64,000 nucleotides of DNA. Origin: Cinnamomum chago. Lineage: Eukaryota > Streptophyta > Magnoliopsida > Laurales > Lauraceae. The notes under the pieces were generated by a model. That model saw only the letters and a list, made by a program, of their open reading frames with translations. It did not search any database and was not told the DNA's origin. The position numbers and the translations under genes are program-made. The DNA is taken from contig CP142457.1 in the NCBI GenBank assembly GCA_038049695.1, forward strand, positions 25,682,501-25,746,500. The letters are read 5' to 3'. Every line of letters starts with the position of its first letter. The stretch's first letter is position 1. Below, in pieces: positions 12,901-22,944 of this stretch.

Positions 12901-13128
12901 AAACGGGATTACAATCATGAATGTAAAAACCTCCGATAAATCCTCAAACATATGCAATGTCAAGAAAAGGAACCCCCAAAGGGCCCTACTAGCACAAAGC
13001 AAAACAAAATCCCCAAAACTATATCAAAAGCTATTCCAAACCCAACTTAACCAAAACACTAATCAAGCTTAGCACTAACACGCAACTTAATTAGCACTAA
13101 TCGGGATCACTCGGGTCGGGGTCTTACA
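9955..13128 (-). repeat. 5' LTR of the Tekay-like element, complete (3174 bp)
   Basis: On the plus strand it runs from TGTCGCGACCCCGG to GGGGTCTTACA. It is bounded by TTAAT at 9950-9954 and TTAAT at 13129-13133. Its first 1074 bp equal the LTR portion of the array, and its last 1389 bp equal the left LTR. It should contain the element promoter and polyadenylation signals in minus orientation. I could not pick a TATA box with confidence. Confidence 0.92.
11619..11763. promoter_or_regulatory. Cluster of a 12-bp palindrome inside the LTR
   Basis: Four exact copies of the palindrome TCGCTCGAGCGA at 11619-11630, 11641-11652, 11730-11741 and 11752-11763, with degenerate relatives between them (GTCGAGCGG, GTTCGAGCGAC). 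The last copy is also near the window start (about 13-24) in the other LTR. Short palindrome clusters in LTRs can be enhancer or protein-binding repeats. A regulatory role here is inference only. Confidence 0.45.
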
Positions 13129-13133
13129 TTAAT
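13129..13133. repeat. Target-site duplication TTAAT, right member
   Basis: It follows the LTR terminus CA at 13128 and continues into CTTCACC. The uninterrupted equivalent is seen at about 40589-40600 (TTCTTAATCTTCATC), confirming the insertion point. Confidence 0.88.
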
Positions 13134-13494
13134 CTTCACCAAATAATGCAAATTGATTCGCATCATTCTCCCCCACTTTAAAAAAAAGTGTACTTGAATT
13201 ATGATGCCATCTCGATTTGGAGAAGAAAAATTTTCAATTCCACAAATCTTTGTGAGATCTCTATTGTTGAGGTTGTACTTGGATGGTATACTTGCACAAT
13301 CCATGTGTCACATCAACTCAATCCACCCAATGTGTTTTGATTCAGTAACGTATGATCAAATCACAAATGGGTTTAGGTTGAGATCTACTTGCATAGACCT
13401 CCATGTAGGGGAGGAACTACATTAAGGCCAGGCCCCCCTGGCTTAGGAAAATCCTTTAACATCACCAAAATGACCCACACCCGAGGTTTTTGCG

Positions 13495-13520
13495 CCCCCC
13501 CCCCCCCCCCCCCCCCCCCC
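13495..13520. repeat. 26-nt C homopolymer in the hAT element
   Basis: An unbroken C run near the left end of the hAT. Confidence 0.95.
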
Positions 13521-14708
13521 GACTTGGAAAATCCTTTGAACATCACCAAAATGAACCCCCCCCCTAGGTATTTTGGAATTCTTAAGTTAAAATCCATCCT
13601 ATACCCTCCACACCCCCACGACTTTACAACTCCTCTTTTGGAAAACCTTTGCAGACTCCTTCTTTTATCGTTTAATCTCTTATCTTCAGTTCGATCATTT
13701 AATCATTTTGCGCGCTGTCTTCTCGATGTCCAGCATTTTCAAGGAATCAAGATCCTCTCATTTTTTCAGCTAGTGAAGAAGAACGATTCTCAGTTGACCA
13801 CTCTCGATTGGGCATGTGATTTCATCATCTCGTTCTCATCAGACATCAGCTCTTTTAATTATTTTCGAATACAAAGTTGAGTTTGGAGTTTTTTGGGGTT
13901 TTATTTTATGTGGTTTTTACTTTGTTATAGGCTTATAGCTTTCGTTTCCGTCATGTTATAAAAAGTATTTTAGAGTTTGTTTGGAGTGTAATTTCTCTGT
14001 TTGTTTGATGATGACGTGGATTGATTAAACACACTTTTATCAGGATTTTCCACTTTATTAAACCCACTTTATCATCAGGATTTTCCACTTTAATAAAGTG
14101 GGTTTTCTCTGTTCATGTAATTTCTCTGTTTGTTTGATGCTGACATGGATTGATTAAACCCACTTTTTTTTATCAGGTCAACCATTGGGATTAGTAGAAA
14201 TTCATGTGTCATTGTCTTAGAAAGTTTGTTTTTTTTTCATGAGATTTGGGTTTTTTTTTGCTGAGATTTGTTGAGAGTGATGTGGATTTGTTGTTTATAA
14301 CTATTATCTTTGTAAATTGATAGTTTATGACTTTGTCTTTGTAAATTGAGAATGCATCTGATAGTTTATAACTTTGTCTTCTGTCTTCGTAAATTGATTG
14401 GTGATAGTATTCAATTAGTACTAGCTGCCATGATATGATATTAAACTAATACTAATTAGTACCAATAGTGATCATTTTAGTTAAGAAAGTGAATGTCTTC
14501 AAGGTGAATTAGGTGTTGGGCATGTCATATAAATTGATAAATATCAATATAAGATGCAACAAGTATAAATGGTTGGTCTTTCATTCGTTCACCATAACAA
14601 CAGTGTAAATGAACATTCCCCAGTTACCACCGTGTGTTTATTGAGTTGTTTGACGAATGGTTCATATTTTGAAACATATAATAAATATGATTTTTGTTTG
14701 ATTTGTAG

Positions 14709-17143
14709 ATGGGAAAGTCATCTATAATTGATGATTTTTTAAAAGAAAAAATCCTCAAAACTTAGAAGCCGATGCATCATTGCCGACTTCTAATGTTGCG
14801 ATTCCAATTTCTGAAGATCATCCTACAAAATCACGAAGAACTGAAACCAATGAAGTTGATATTAGTTCATTAGAGTGTGATCCAAGATATCGTCCACACA
14901 TATGGGATATGACATTAATTGGCGTGATGAAATTCGACGGAAGTACATTAAGGTTGGTCCATACCAACCTATGCTTTCAAAGTATCCGAAATCTGGATCA
15001 ACAACTCATCTTTGTAGCTTTCAACATTCGTAGTTCAAGTTATTCCCGTCATGGTTGAAATATTCTCCAGAGAAAGATGCTATTTTTTGTCTACCATACT
15101 ATCTTTTTAATAAGCAAACCAGACTTGCTTTGCAAAATGCATTCACTCTTATTGGATTTCAGAATTGGAAGAAAGTTAAAAATGGAAAAAAAATGTGCTT
15201 TATTGAGTCATGTGGGGAAGGAACCTAACTCTCCTCATAAAGTTGTCGAGAGATCATGTGAAGACTTGATGAATCAGTCTCAACATATACAAAAAGCGCT
15301 TGACAAATTCACTTCGAAAGAAATTACAAACAATCGACTACGGCTTACGGCTTCAATTGATACAGTCCAATGACTTACATTTCAAGGTTGTGCTTTTAGA
15401 GGCCACGATGAAAGTCATAGTTCAATCAATCGTGGAAATTATATTGAAATGTTGAATTTGTTGAGTTCTTATAATGAGAAAGTTGCAAAAGTTGTGTTAG
15501 ATAAAGCACCAAAAAATGCTTCTTACACATCACCAAAGATCCAAAAAGAAATTCTACATGTTTTTTCAACCAAAGTGAAGAAGATAATTTGTGAAGAAAT
15601 TGGTGATGCAAAATTTTGTATAATTGTTGATGAAGCGCATGATGAGTCAAAGAAGGAGCATATGGCTATAATTTTGAGATTCGTCGACAAAAATGGCTTT
15701 GTGCGAGGGCACTTTTTTGGGCTTGTTCATGTCTCCAACACTGCAGCATTGACCTTAAAAAATGAGATATATGATGTATTGTCTTATCATAATCTCAATA
15801 CTCAAAATATTCGAGGATAGGGATATGACGGTACAAGCAATATGCGGGGTGAGTGGAATGGATTACAAACTTTGATTATGAATGATTGTCCATATGCTTA
15901 CTATGTCTATTATTTAGCACATCGCTTGCAATTGGCATTAGTTGCAGCATCAAAATAAGTTAATCCAATTTATCATTTTTTTACTAAATTGACTTCTATT
16001 GTCAATATTGTTGACGTTTCATGCAAGCGTAATGATGAGTTAAAAGTTGCTCAAGCTGCTGAAATTGCACATTTGATTGTCAATGATTAGCTTGAAAATG
16101 GGAGAGGACTTAATCAGATTGGTTCTTTACAACGGGTAGGAGATAGTCGTTGGAGTTCTCACTTGAAATCAGTTTATAGCTTGATAAAGATGTTCAGTCC
16201 AACATGTGCAATTCTAATTAACATCATTGAGGATGGAACTACTTTTTCTCAACAAGGAGATGCAGACTCAGCTTACGAGGCAATGACTTCATTTGAATTT
16301 GTCTTCTTCTTGCATCTCATGAAAGAAATCATGGAGATCACTGAATTACTTTGTCAAGCTTTGCAATGTCAATCTTAAGACATTTTAAATGTCATGCATC
16401 TTGTTTCATCTACTAAAGCACTTATCCAAAAATTGAGAGATGTTGGGTGAGATGCTTTACTTATCAAGGTGAAATCATTTTGTGAGGCACGCAATATAGA
16501 TGTCCCAGATATGAATGCCCGTTATGTTGCGCGACGAGGTCGAGCCCGCCATCAACAAGATGAGTTTACAATTGAAAATCATTATCAAATAGAAATTTCT
16601 TATGTTGCAATTGATTCTCAATTACAAGAATTAAATGGTCAGTTTAGTGAGCATGCAGTAAAGTTGTTTATTCTTAACTCAGCTTTGGATCATCGAAATG
16701 CACATGAATCTCTTAGAGGCGATGATATTTGCAAGTTGGTAGACAATTTTTATCCTTAAGATTTCACAGAAAATGAGAAAATGCAATTGAGAATGCAACT
16801 TCACCATTATGAGTATAATGTAGTTCGACATTCAGACTTTCAAAAATTGTCAAGTGTTTCTGATCTGTGTCAATGGTTGGTAAAGATTAGAAGATCAATA
16901 ATCTACCAACTTGTTTTTAGACTGATTGAACTTGTGCTTACTCTTCATGTTTCTACTGTAACCACTGAACGATCATTTTCAGCCATGAATATTATCAAAA
17001 CTAGGCTTCGCAGCAAAATGGATAATGATTTTCTCTTTGACTCTTTGATTGTATACATTCAAAAAGAAATTGCCGAGAAGCTTAGCATAAAATCAATCAT
17101 AGACGATTTTCAAGATTTGAAAGAATGTCGAGTTCCATTTTGA
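14709..17143 (+). pseudogene. hAT transposase pseudogene (TTF-type/MYM-type zinc-finger protein 1-like, DUF4371 type)
   Basis: Begins at ATGGGAAAGTCATCTATAATTG and stops after a few codons, then resumes in pieces in different frames. Recognisable blocks: 14950-15180 (N-terminal TTF-like region, with cysteines in IFCLPCYLF); 15449-15820 (DUF4371 core: FCIIVDEAHDESKKEHMAII, then GHFFGLVHVSN); 15830-15955 (GYDGTSNM, then YLAHRLQLALVAA); 16163-16378; 16469-16759; and 16781-17143, which ends in the hAT C-terminal dimerisation block (TTERSFSAMNIIKTRLRSKM). Several in-frame stops (for example at 15371, 15818, 15956, 16376) and frame changes make it non-functional. It once encoded the cut-and-paste transposase of the element. 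Confidence 0.88.
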
Positions 17144-17404
17144 TAGATGATTGAATTGAAATGTACTAAGAAACAATTATTTTATGACTTTTCTTAGCTT
17201 ATATTTTGTTAAGGATAAATGGATACTGGTTTTAATTTTCATGTAAAAATTAGTCTTGAATCGTAATATATTTTTCATGCTTGAACTTACAACTATGTCG
17301 AAAGAAAACTTAAAAATATGATAGCTATAATAATTGGCGAAATAAAAATTTATTCAAGTTCCCCCCCCCCCCGATGAAATCCTGGTTCCGCCCCTGCCTC
17401 CATG

Positions 17405-17932
17405 AATGGATCTTCAAAAGCAGTGTATCTCGATATCACCATCTTCCTTGAGCAAAAGATCTAGGTAATCTTTCATCCTCTTTGTGCTTGACTCATGATC
17501 ATTGCAATAAGACATTTACCTATAGTATGCATCAAATCTTCTGTCATCGGGGTATACATTGAAGATCGGCCTGTCCTCATCAATATTAATGGCATCTTCA
17601 TGACCCTTCACATCTTTATTGCACGCGCGTAGGTCACATTCATCATTTGAGTACTCATCAAATATCTGAGGCTTAGACCAATTGTCTTCCATTGATGTTG
17701 ATGATCGGGCCCTATCACCCTTGTTATTCGATCCGTCATCATAAATAAAATCATCTTCATCATCATCATATATGGCTCCATTATCATACTAATCTTCCTC
17801 TGATTCATTGTTAAAATCAACAAGATGATGTGGATGAACCATATGCTCTAAGCATTTGGTTAGCTACTCAATTTGCGTTCTTATATTCTGAATCTCTATG
17901 TCTCTTGGATTTGGTTCAGGACTTGCATTCAT
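17405..17932 (-). pseudogene. gag-like ORF remnant of the small gypsy-like element, copy 1
   Basis: Downstream (minus strand) of the PBS, ATG at 17930-17932 opens MNASPEPNPRDIEIQNIRTQ and then an in-frame TAG. The remainder is very acidic (runs of D/E and a DDDEDD stretch) and is followed by a block with SNDECDLRACNKDVKGHED. A matching ORF at 40640-41402 in copy 2 has the same blocks with different lesions. An acidic leader protein after a tRNA-Met PBS suits a gypsy gag; no zinc knuckle is seen. The frame is cut by the hAT insertion. Confidence 0.5.
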
Positions 17933-17996
17933 CCTCGTCAGGGCAGCATAATTAGAGAGACGGGTTCACAAAAAATAAAAATCAAATGATCTTCTA

Positions 17997-18008
17997 GCTT
18001 TGATACCA
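17997..18008 (-). other. Primer-binding site of the small gypsy-like element, copy 1
   Basis: The minus strand reads TGGTATCAAAGC, a one-base variant of the tRNA-Met PBS, two bases from the presumed LTR end at 18011 (TGACGCAATTC on the plus strand). Confidence 0.75.
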
Positions 18009-18363
18009 ACTGACGCAATTCTAATTTGAAAAAATCAAACTAACTATGGCGAGTTAAACCAAAACTAGAAAATCCAGCAAATAGGGTTGTCTACTTGTTG
18101 CATACAATTAACAGAAAATATCAAAATTTAAATAAGCAAAGAACATTTTCTCAATCCTCTAGTAACCACACAGTATTAAAGGGAAAGCAAAAGAACAAGG
18201 AAAAACACTATATCTCTTCTTCTTAGTTTTTACTATAGCAAAAACAAAACCGGCAAACATTGTACTATTGTGGTCGACTGTATATAGAGCATACAATCTA
18301 TCAAAGAAAAAAAAAATTCTCTAGGAAACACTACCAATTACCTTCTTACAATTAGAAGTCCCA

Positions 18364-19975
18364 TCAAAGGTTGATTGCCATCAAATATGGTGAGGACATA
18401 TGGGGGTGGTGGCCTAAGATGGGACCTAGCTATTGTAGATCGGGTGTATGGAGGGTTATTGCTTCAGTTGGAGATAAATCCAATATAGGGGGGGGGGGGG
18501 GGGGGGGGGGGGGAGGGGAACCTTACACAAAGGGGTGGGTTTTGTGGTGGGGGAAGGTAGAGAAGTCAGGTTCTGGTTGGATGATTGGTTGGGGGGTGGG
18601 ACCTTTGTATAGTTTGTTTCCCAAACTGTTTAGATTAGCGATTAAAAAGGATTCTTCTGTCAGTGATTGTTTTGAGGTGAAGAGTGGTTGAATTATATGG
18701 GAGGTCACTTTTAAGAGGAGTTTACAACAGTTGGAGGGGAGACAATACAAGGGGTTATTGAGTGTTCTTACTGACACATTTTTTTGCAGGGACTTTAAGG
18801 ACTCTTGGATTTGGAAACATCCCATCTCCGGGGAATTCTTAGCTAAATCTTTCTACTTGGCCTTGGAGGGAACTCCCTCTCATAGAGCCCCTTCTTCCCT
18901 TGTGTGGTTGGGGCTGGTTCCTCCTAGAGTCAATGGCTTTTTGTTGGTTAGCAATTACAGGGAAAATTGCCACGATGGATAATCTAAGGAGGAGAGGGTT
19001 GTCTTCTATCAATTTTGCAGATGTTTGCGTAATGTGTGAAAGGAAGAGGAGTCGGACAATCATCTTTTTCTTCACTGTGAGGTGGCATCTTATGTTTGGA
19101 GCAACTTTATTGAGAGATTCAGTCTTGCTTGGTGATGCCCGAAGAATATTACAGAGGTGGTCCATTCCTGGTTGGGAGGGTGCTTTGTAGGGTGCGGTGG
19201 GGTGTTGTGGAGGATAATCCCATTTGCCATCTTATGGTCTATTTGGAAGGAAATGAACGAAAGGATATTCAAGAGCACTTCTTCCTCGCTAGAAGTTTTG
19301 ATATCTAAAATCGCTTTTAGAATTGCGAAATGGGCTTTGATTAGAAGGGAGTTCTTCGAGTTTTCTTTTGATGATATTCTTTCTAATTTGGAGAGCTTGC
19401 ATGGCATGTTGCCTGCGTAAGGAGAGAAGACCTATTCCTTGGAGTCCCCCTCTTTATGGAGTTTTAAAGTTTAATGTGGTTGGTGCTTCAAAGGATAAGC
19501 TGAGTGCTTCACAATAGTAAGGGTGATGTCGTTCTTATGTTCTCCAAGCATGTTGGTGTGTGCGACTCTAATGAAGCGAAGGTGCTAGCAATTTTGGAAG
19601 GTCTTAGATTGTTGTCAACAAGATATAGTGGTGCCATTGTATTAGAAAGTGATTCTTCAAATGCAATTGCATGGGTATCTAACCGAAAGTCTTAATTCAT
19701 AGAAATTTCAATTCCTCTTTAATGAAATTAGAGAGATTTCAACTCGCATTACCGTCTCCTTCCGTCATGAGATTAGATCCGCCAACTCAATGGCGGATGT
19801 GTTAGCAAAGCAAGGGGTGGATAGGTTAATTCCTTGGATGGTTGTCATCTTGTAATTGGAATTGTGGCTGGTGCTTCTCTCTTGCACCTTCCAACTCCTC
19901 GTTTCTTTAAGTTTTGATGTATTATTTTCTTCCTTTTTTTAATGAAATCTTTGTTACATTTTAAAAAGAAAAAAA
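18364..19975 (+). pseudogene. 5'-truncated LINE (L1-like): RT C-terminus, zf-RVT and RNase H
   Basis: Plus-strand fragments in shifting frames: IAIKYGEDIWGWWP (after the RT core), WKHPISGEFLAKSFYLALEG, LVWLGLVPPRVNGF, then a Cys/His zinc-binding-reverse-transcriptase region (CVMCERK... HLFLHCEV) at about 18880-19100. An AILWSIWKEMNERIF block follows, then an RVT_3-type RNase H (LESDSSNAIAWVSNRKS) at 19500-19700. An A-rich tail sits near 19955-19975. This is the usual order for plant L1-type LINEs, 5'-truncated by normal target-primed reverse transcription. The same fragment is in copy 2 at 41865-43395, so it predates the duplication. Confidence 0.8.
18488..18513 (+). repeat. 26-nt G homopolymer in the LINE fragment
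   Basis: An unbroken G run where the duplicate copy has only six G (about 41964-41969). It disrupts the LINE reading frame. Confidence 0.95.
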
Positions 19976-20322
19976 ATTCCTAATCACATCAAGCTTTAAT
20001 TTCTGAAAAAACTCTAAGTCGCAATTTCCATAAATCCTAGTCGTCACTGTACTCTTCTAATAGATTGGCATGGACCACACTTTGGTGAAACAAACCCAAC
20101 AAGATGAAAGAGTATTCATAGGAGAACCCTACGGTGCAAGTTTTCAAGTGGGATGAGTTTGGAATGGCCCACCAAGTCAAGGCTCCAAAGCTGTTGCACG
20201 CACAACTCAATTTGAGACTCTTTTGAGGCCCAAGTGATCCATTGGCTCTTCAAAAGTGTGTGTCCAGCCAGGTTCCTATACTTGATCACAAGCATCCAAA
20301 TTTTCCAAAGCATTAACTAATC

Positions 20323-20538
20323 AATTTCCTTGTTCTTCCTCAACTGATGTAAATTGATTGGCACTAGAAACCCACTCTTTTTAGAAAAGGATTGAGATGA
20401 TGACCCATTCAATCCTATTCCCACTTTTTGAATTTCCTTGTTCTTCCTCAACTGATGTAAATTGATTGGCACTAGAAACCCAATCTTTTTAGTAAAGGAT
20501 TGAGAAGATGACCCATTCAATCCTATTCCTACTTTATG
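20323..20538. repeat. 108-bp tandem duplication at the outer LTR edge
   Basis: The segment starting AATTTCCTTGTTCTTCC at 20323 recurs at 20431 with a few substitutions. It spans the LTR end and adjacent flank. Copy 2 of the segment has a single copy (about 43733-43850), so the duplication is private to copy 1. Confidence 0.9.
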
Positions 20539-21685
20539 CCATCCCTTCCTACAGTGGAATTATTTTTCTGACAACAATGGTAGTCGGTAGATGCTCAGGG
20601 TAGATGCGCTATTGATAAGAGTATCCAATGTAAAAAAACGATTTTCCTCTTATCCAAAACATACCTCAGCAGGAGAAGGACCGCCCTATTTGAAAAGTAC
20701 CACTTGATGGGACATGTATCCTTTAGACTTAGCTGGCCAGTTGCCCCCTTCTTGCTACATTTATGAGAATATGCCCAAATGAATCCGTTGCTAATAAAGG
20801 TTAGCACTTAGCACATCTCCACCAACTTTTTAGACTTTTTGTTCCATATCTTATGTTACAGTGACTCAGGCTTAGACTTAGGTGTTTCCACCCTCCCTAA
20901 TTTCGACCAGTACACAGTGACTAAGGATTAGCCACAGGTGGATTCGTGCCGATCAGAGAAAAGAATTTCATCATGAATAGTCAGCTATGTAAAATCCCTA
21001 ATGACTCTTCTCTCTCAAAAAGATATTATTTCTATTTGGATTGAAAAAAAAATTTTACAAAAATTTAAATTTATTAGAGATTTATGACATGATGTGATAT
21101 CTTATTTCCTATACATTTCAAATATGTTTGATTTAAGAATACAGACTTTCAAACCACTTGAAAAAGACATTTTTAACGGTATAAAATTTCTGAATTTTAA
21201 ATACTAGATAAGTATGGGGCATTTAAAACTATACTCAAAGATACTGTATTTGAAATTCTCAAAATTATCAGGGACAACAAATCTTACAATTCTTTTAACC
21301 AAAGAGGTATTCTCTGGCAACCTTTCACTATGAAATTGGTATCTCATACTTTGTTATGGTGCGGGTCTTCCCGTGCCTGCTCCTACGGACCGGGTCACAA
21401 GGTAAAAGATCTTATCCTTTTAATTTTTCTACTTTATATCACCTTGTCCCCTACAAAATTAAGTCAACAAAGACCTAACATTAATCTAGCAGCAAAAGGA
21501 AACGAATCCCTGTTTCGTCGGCCCCTCCTCTGCCCCTTGCGTGGCAGCCCCTAATTCGACTGTTTGGACGGATCCGGATCCAAAAGGAAAATCCTAAATC
21601 CTACACGCATACGACATCACAGCCTCACCCTCCTATAGAAGGCCCCTTAACACAACCATGCATGCATAGAAAGTAAGTAGCAAAT
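20539..21685 (+). promoter_or_regulatory. Upstream region of the PR-5 pseudogene
   Basis: No gene seen. It is collinear with 43851-46048 apart from the copy-2 insertion at 44225-45280. A block of about 95 bp (21496-21590), absent from copy 2, sits just upstream of the core promoter. The TATA position reads TATAGAAG (21634-21641) against TATAAAAG in copy 2. The copy-2 GCC box (AGCCGCC) reads AGCCTCA here (21621-21627). Confidence 0.7.
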
Positions 21686-22396
21686 ATGACTCCCTCAGAC
21701 AAGCTTCCTCTCCTCTTCCTCCTCCTCACCATCTTCATCTCCACCACCCATGCAGCCACCTTTGTAATCCGAAACCAATGTCCCTACACTGTTTGGGCTG
21801 CAGCTGTCCCCGGCGGGGGCCGGCGGCTCGACCGGGGTCAGTCATGGACCGTTGATGTGCCAGCAGGAACCGCCGGTGCCCGCATCTGAGGCCGCACTGG
21901 GTGCAACTTTGATGCCAGTGGCCGTGGGCACTGTCAGACCGGTGACTGCGGCGGTGTCCTCCAGTGCTCCGCCTACGGTGTGCCGCCGAACACTCTTGCT
22001 GAGTATGCTCTGAAGCAATTTTCCAACCTTGACTTCTTCGATATATCGCTGGTGGACGGATTTAACATTCCTATGGACTTCAGCCCCACCGGTGGCGGTT
22101 GCCGGGGCGTCCGGTGTACTGCTGATATCAACGGGCAGTGCCCGAATGTGCTGAAGGTGCCCGGCGGGTGCAATAACCCCTGCACTACGTTTAAGACCGA
22201 TGAGTACTGTTGCAATTCCGGCAGATGTCAGCCCACCAGCTATTCTAGGTTCTTCAAGCAGAGGTGCCCAGATGCTTACAATTACCCTCAGGATCACCGT
22301 ACAAGCACTTTTACATGTCCCAGTGGTGTGAACTACAGGGTGGTGTTTTGCCCCACAGGCTCCTCTACCTCCTCTCTTCCTGTCTCCTCTCAGTGA
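21686..22396 (+). pseudogene. Osmotin/thaumatin-like PR-5 pseudogene (one nonsense codon)
   Basis: Starts [14 protein letters not shown] like the intact paralogue at 46049. After 67 codons the Trp codon following GARI is TGA (21887-21889; TGG at 46250-46252 in the paralogue). The frame then stays open and homologous to the stop at 22394-22396. Other changes include a His for Asp in the region matching the paralogue's YPKDDP motif. The gene is single-exon, as is common for osmotin-type PR-5. With the nonsense codon only a signal peptide and about 45 mature residues would be made. An ATG after the break (21980) could at most give a fragment lacking the N-terminal half. A one-base sequencing error is possible, but the degraded promoter boxes suggest real decay. 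Confidence 0.9.
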
Positions 22397-22944
22397 GGAG
22401 GGAGAGGAGATTCACATGTTCCTCTTTTGGTATGTGTGTATGTAAACACATCTAAAATAATCTCTGGGTGTTGAGAACTTCTAAGGTTTCAAAGACTTTA
22501 TAATATTAAGAGTTGAGAGATTCAGATGTCCCTCTTTTGGTCTCTGGGTGTTGAGACCTAGTAAGATTTCAAAGACTATATAGTATGGAAATGTGTTATG
22601 TTTAAGGAAGTGGAATGTGGAATTATGCTATATCCATTCACTTGGTTTTTCTTTAGAAAAAAGACACATGGCAGTATGGGTGGAAAATTTAAACTGGCAC
22701 CTCAATCTGAACCTGATCTAGCAATTCAGGGTTGACTTATTATCTGATTTGTAGTCTTGGATTGATAATTTATTGGGTTTAGCCAATTTCTAGAAAACCT
22801 GATAGTATGAGTAAAGTATACAAGATAAAATAGAAAACAGATGGAAGTATTTATAGATTCAGGTTCAGCTTGGCAACTCTATTCACTCCCTCTATTTAAC
22901 TTAACTTTTTCAAACCACATATAGTTCATTTGGAAAGTTAATTT
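22397..22944. other. 3' flank of the PR-5 pseudogene
   Basis: Collinear with 46760-47227 as far as 22864 (GATTCA), including a CACATGTTCCTCTTTTGG block. No further gene is visible. Presumably this holds the former 3' UTR. 22865-22944 has no counterpart in copy 2. Confidence 0.6.

Larger units (their letters stand above)
1..13128 (-). mobile_element. Ty3/gypsy chromovirus (Tekay/Del-like), nearly complete, left LTR cut by window edge
   Basis: A minus-strand LTR retrotransposon. Order on the minus strand: complete 5' LTR (13128 to 9955), a tandem array of LTR/flank junction units (9954 to 6343), PBS complementary to initiator tRNA-Met, gag-pol, polypurine tract, 3' LTR (1389 leftwards out of the window). 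The LTRs have extended inverted ends (TGTAAGACCCCG... and ...CGGGGTCGCGACA on the minus strand). Positions 1-1389 align without gaps to 11740-13128 with about seven mismatches counted by eye, so the insertion looks recent. A chromodomain-like tail after integrase and LTRs over 3 kb fit the Tekay/Del lineage; that lineage call is from motif recognition, not a tree. The element is coding-defective. Confidence 0.93.
13406..17396 (+). mobile_element. hAT superfamily DNA transposon, 3991 bp, decayed
   Basis: Flanked by the 8-bp target duplication CCTCCATG (13398-13405 and 17397-17404), the length expected for hAT. The ends are imperfect inverted repeats: TAGGGGAGGAAC at the left and, reverse-complemented, CAGGGGCGGAACC at the right. 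The empty site is seen in segment copy 2 (about 40855-40880), so it inserted into copy 1 after the duplication. It carries a broken transposase. It also contains a 26-nt C run (13495-13520), a 9-nt C run (13556-13564) and a 12-nt C run (17361-17372). The roughly 1.1 kb between 13580 and 14708 looks like non-coding leader. Confidence 0.92.
13134..20363 (-). mobile_element. Small gypsy-like LTR element, copy 1, heavily interrupted
   Basis: A minus-strand element defined by a tRNA-Met-type PBS (17997-18008), a gag-like ORF remnant, and LTR-like ends. The 3' LTR piece ends near 13162-13165 and is followed by a purine-rich tract on the minus strand (AAAGTGGGGGAGAA). The right LTR is 18011-20363 and contains a LINE fragment. 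It is interrupted by the Tekay-like element (left LTR) and an hAT (internal region). No pol is visible between PPT and PBS: only about 0.85 kb of internal sequence remains, as in copy 2 at 40627-41478. It is either non-autonomous or internally deleted. Confidence 0.65.
18011..20363 (-). repeat. 5' LTR of the small gypsy-like element, copy 1 (contains a LINE insertion)
   Basis: Runs on the plus strand from TGACGCAATTC next to the PBS to TTGATTGGCA at 20363. Its outer part (about 20030-20363) matches the left LTR of copy 2 (about 40205-40625), including the GTGCAAGTTTTCAAGTGG block. The inner part is interrupted by a LINE 3' fragment. The outer boundary is inferred from TG/CA ends and from alignment to the left LTR. 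Confidence 0.6.

Noticed and set aside
13389-13880. 163-codon plus-strand ORF with a proline run
   Set aside because: Crosses the hAT boundary and a 26-nt C run; proline-rich only through the homopolymer. Not a gene.
17608-17823. Met-rich minus-strand ORF
   Set aside because: A different frame of the acidic gag-like remnant (GAT/GAA repeats read as ATG); low complexity.
21842-22297. Minus-strand ORF opposite the PR-5 pseudogene (151 codons), and its counterpart at 46205-46636
   Set aside because: Antisense shadow of the GC-rich, codon-biased PR-5 coding region. No family features.
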